The notes under the pieces: generated by a model | The model's database searches: none | Told to the model about the DNA's origin: nothing | Seen by the model: only the letters and a program-made list of their open reading frames with translations | Made by a program: the position numbers and the translations under genes | From: Elgaria multicarinata webbii | Taxonomy: Eukaryota > Chordata > Lepidosauria > Squamata > Anguidae | Length of the DNA: 64,000 nt | Assembly (NCBI RefSeq): GCF_023053635.1 | Contig: NC_086175.1 | Span: 122,090,740-122,154,739, forward strand | Direction of reading: 5' to 3' | Shown: positions 62,350 through 64,000 of the stretch, piece after piece | How positions within the stretch are numbered: the first letter of the stretch is position 1 | How the letters are laid out: each line of letters opens with the position of its first letter

Positions 62350-62952
62350 CTCTTTAGCTCGAGTCAGTAAACAGCTGCTCCAAATTTTCTTCCTTTCTTT
62401 TTTTAAACACTTTTTAAAATTGTGAGACATACCGGGCCCTTTGGTTGTCCCTCATCCTTTAACTACTGTGCTGGTTTTAGCCTGCTTATGTACAGCCCCT
62501 GAGCCCGTTGCAGGGAATACACACTTTTAAGCAAGTGGTGGGCAGCGTGCGGCCACCACCACACCGCCAAACTTTGGCGGTGACAGTTTTTTTTCTAATG
62601 ACGATGTTAGCATTACGGAGCACTAAAAGGGTCGCATGCTGTTTCAGAAGAACCTAAATGTGACCTTTTTTTCCCCACACTCAAATCGGTTTGCTACCAA
62701 AATTCAGTGGCAAAATACCAATTTTCTTTCCCAGTACCTCATGGAGTGTGCCCCACAAGGGGGTGGTTCAGGGAGGTGAAGATAGCCCCCAGAGCCTCAG
62801 AAGTTGCCCACTCCTGCTTCAAGCTTTAACCAAATCTTGTTCACGTGTGTCATGGCCACCTCCACAGGTACACTCAACTGAATAGGTGCTGCTTCTCCCC
62901 CCTCCCCCGTAGACCTGGTTCTCATGTTATGACAGCTGATTGGTTAAATAAA
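62350..62952 (+). other. Probable CMTR2 3' UTR
   Basis: No coding signal follows the stop. The first AATAAA is at 62947-62952 and another at 63204-63209; either could end the transcript. The stretch from about 62530 is unique-looking; from about 62920 it runs into foldback-type repeat DNA. Confidence 0.4.
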
Positions 62953-63299
62953 CCATGTGTTGTTATGAGTGAGCTGCCTCCCGTGCTTGTAACACTTCCG
63001 CTTTTATTCCAGAACTCATGAGCGGCTTCCTCGTAGTTTGTGGAGCGTGATGTCCAATCCTGGGTTGTTTCTGGGCTAAACAACCTAGCAGTTAACCATG
63101 TTTTGTTGTTGGATTAACTTGCTGGGTTATTTAGCCACTAAATACAGGAAGCGGTTCGGGTTTGGACGTCACAGTCCACAACCTATGAAAGAGTGGATTG
63201 TGGAATAAAAGGGGAAGTGGCAGGTGTGCTGCAGGTAGTGCACCTGCTGTCTCCTCCTCTTCCCCAACAGCCCATGGTTTATTTTATATGCAAACAGAC

Positions 63300-63657
63300 A
63301 GGGCCAGTTTGCACAACACAGCTGGCTCACCATGGGTTATTTAACCCACGATGAGTCGTAGCTGGTGTAGACTCCATTTTGAATATACATCCTTCAATTG
63401 GGGGTTGTGCCATGTCATGCAAACCCAGCCATTGTGGCTTATTCGAGAGTTAAATAAACCTTACATAACCCTACTGCTAATGGAGGGTGGTTTAATTCTT
63501 GCATAACCCATGATGGCTGGGTTTGCATGACATGGTGCAATCCCCTATTAAGGGTTGCATACTCAAAATGGTGGCAGCACATGTCTGGTATGCACTGTGG
63601 CGCATCATGGGTTAAATAGCTCATGATGAGCCAGCTGTGTCATGTGAATCGGGTCAT
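63300..63657. mobile_element. Long foldback element, Harbinger-like ends
   Basis: About 357 bp and palindromic over most of its length. Left GGGCCAGTTTGCACAACACAG, right (reverse) TGACCCGATTCACATGACAC; inner arms GTGCCATGTCATGCAAACCCA and TGGGTTTGCATGACATGGTG. No ORF. Downstream of CMTR2. Confidence 0.65.
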
Positions 63658-64000
63658 AGTGTAATTCCCCACAGCTGGGGAGTGTGTGAATTAAGCAGCC
63701 AGTTGTGCAGAGCAAATCATTGGTTGGGTCTCTCCCAACCAATCTCATGGCAGGGTAATTATTTGATCAAGACCTCTTGTACCGTTCATAAACATTATAC
63801 TATAGCTGAATAGAAAGGGGACTTTTTGGGGCATGTCAGGAGACTGAAAGCAAGTATTCCATCATCTAGATTTCAGGTGTGTGTGCTTCAAGCACCATTT
63901 CTTTTTAACTGATTGCCCCTTTTCGGTGCTCTCATCTTAATAATGATAAACATCAGATACCTTCCAGTTGTGTAAGGTCTTTCCATTTCTACATTGCCTT

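Overview
The window looks like nuclear DNA of a squamate reptile (lizard or snake; inferred from repeat content, not proven). It carries the BovB/RTE LINE typical of squamates, several L2/CR1-type LINE families with (ATT)n or (TTTA)n tails, a SPIN-type hAT element with intact ends, and many small hAT-like and PIF/Harbinger-like palindromic elements. Real genes are split into short exons with clean GT/AG borders.

Two protein genes and one RNA gene were found. (1) CEP295, the centriole-to-centrosome conversion protein, fills about 7.3-57.0 kb on the minus strand. I could place 27 coding exons and one probable non-coding first exon, from the ATG at 49432 to the stop at 7598. The order is coiled-coil N-terminus, a shortened central exon, and a C-terminal ALMS-motif block. 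One junction (13679 to 11757) does not keep frame and one exon (15255-15915) lacks one base in a T-run. (2) SCARNA9 (mgU2-19/30), a tandem box C/D guide RNA, lies inside a CEP295 intron at about 19.9-20.2 kb on the same strand. Both U2 snRNA guides (G19 and A30) can be read directly. CEP295 is also the human host of this RNA. (3) CMTR2, the cap-2 mRNA 2'-O-methyltransferase, is an intact single-exon 764-residue ORF on the plus strand at 60055-62349, divergent from CEP295.

Layout: 0-7.3 kb is intergenic and repeat-rich (SPIN, a BovB copy split by a DNA element that was itself hit by an L2). 7.3-57.0 kb is CEP295, with introns full of LINE and MITE insertions and SCARNA9. 56.88-57.3 kb is a CpG-rich, probably bidirectional promoter with four NRF-1-like palindromes about 80 bp apart. 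57.3-60.0 kb is the CMTR2 5' region. 60.05-62.35 kb is CMTR2. 62.35-64 kb holds foldback repeats.

The three genes do not form a pathway. CEP295 builds the centriole wall. SCARNA9, processed from the CEP295 intron, directs 2'-O-methylation of U2 snRNA. CMTR2 methylates the second transcribed nucleotide of mRNA. The strongest points for a second look are the fully readable SCARNA9, the CMTR2-CEP295 neighbourhood (in human these genes lie on different chromosomes), the promoter's repeated NRF-1 sites, a possible uORF overlapping the CEP295 start, and several datable nested insertions. No retrovirus, LTR element, CRISPR array or bacterial-type operon was seen.
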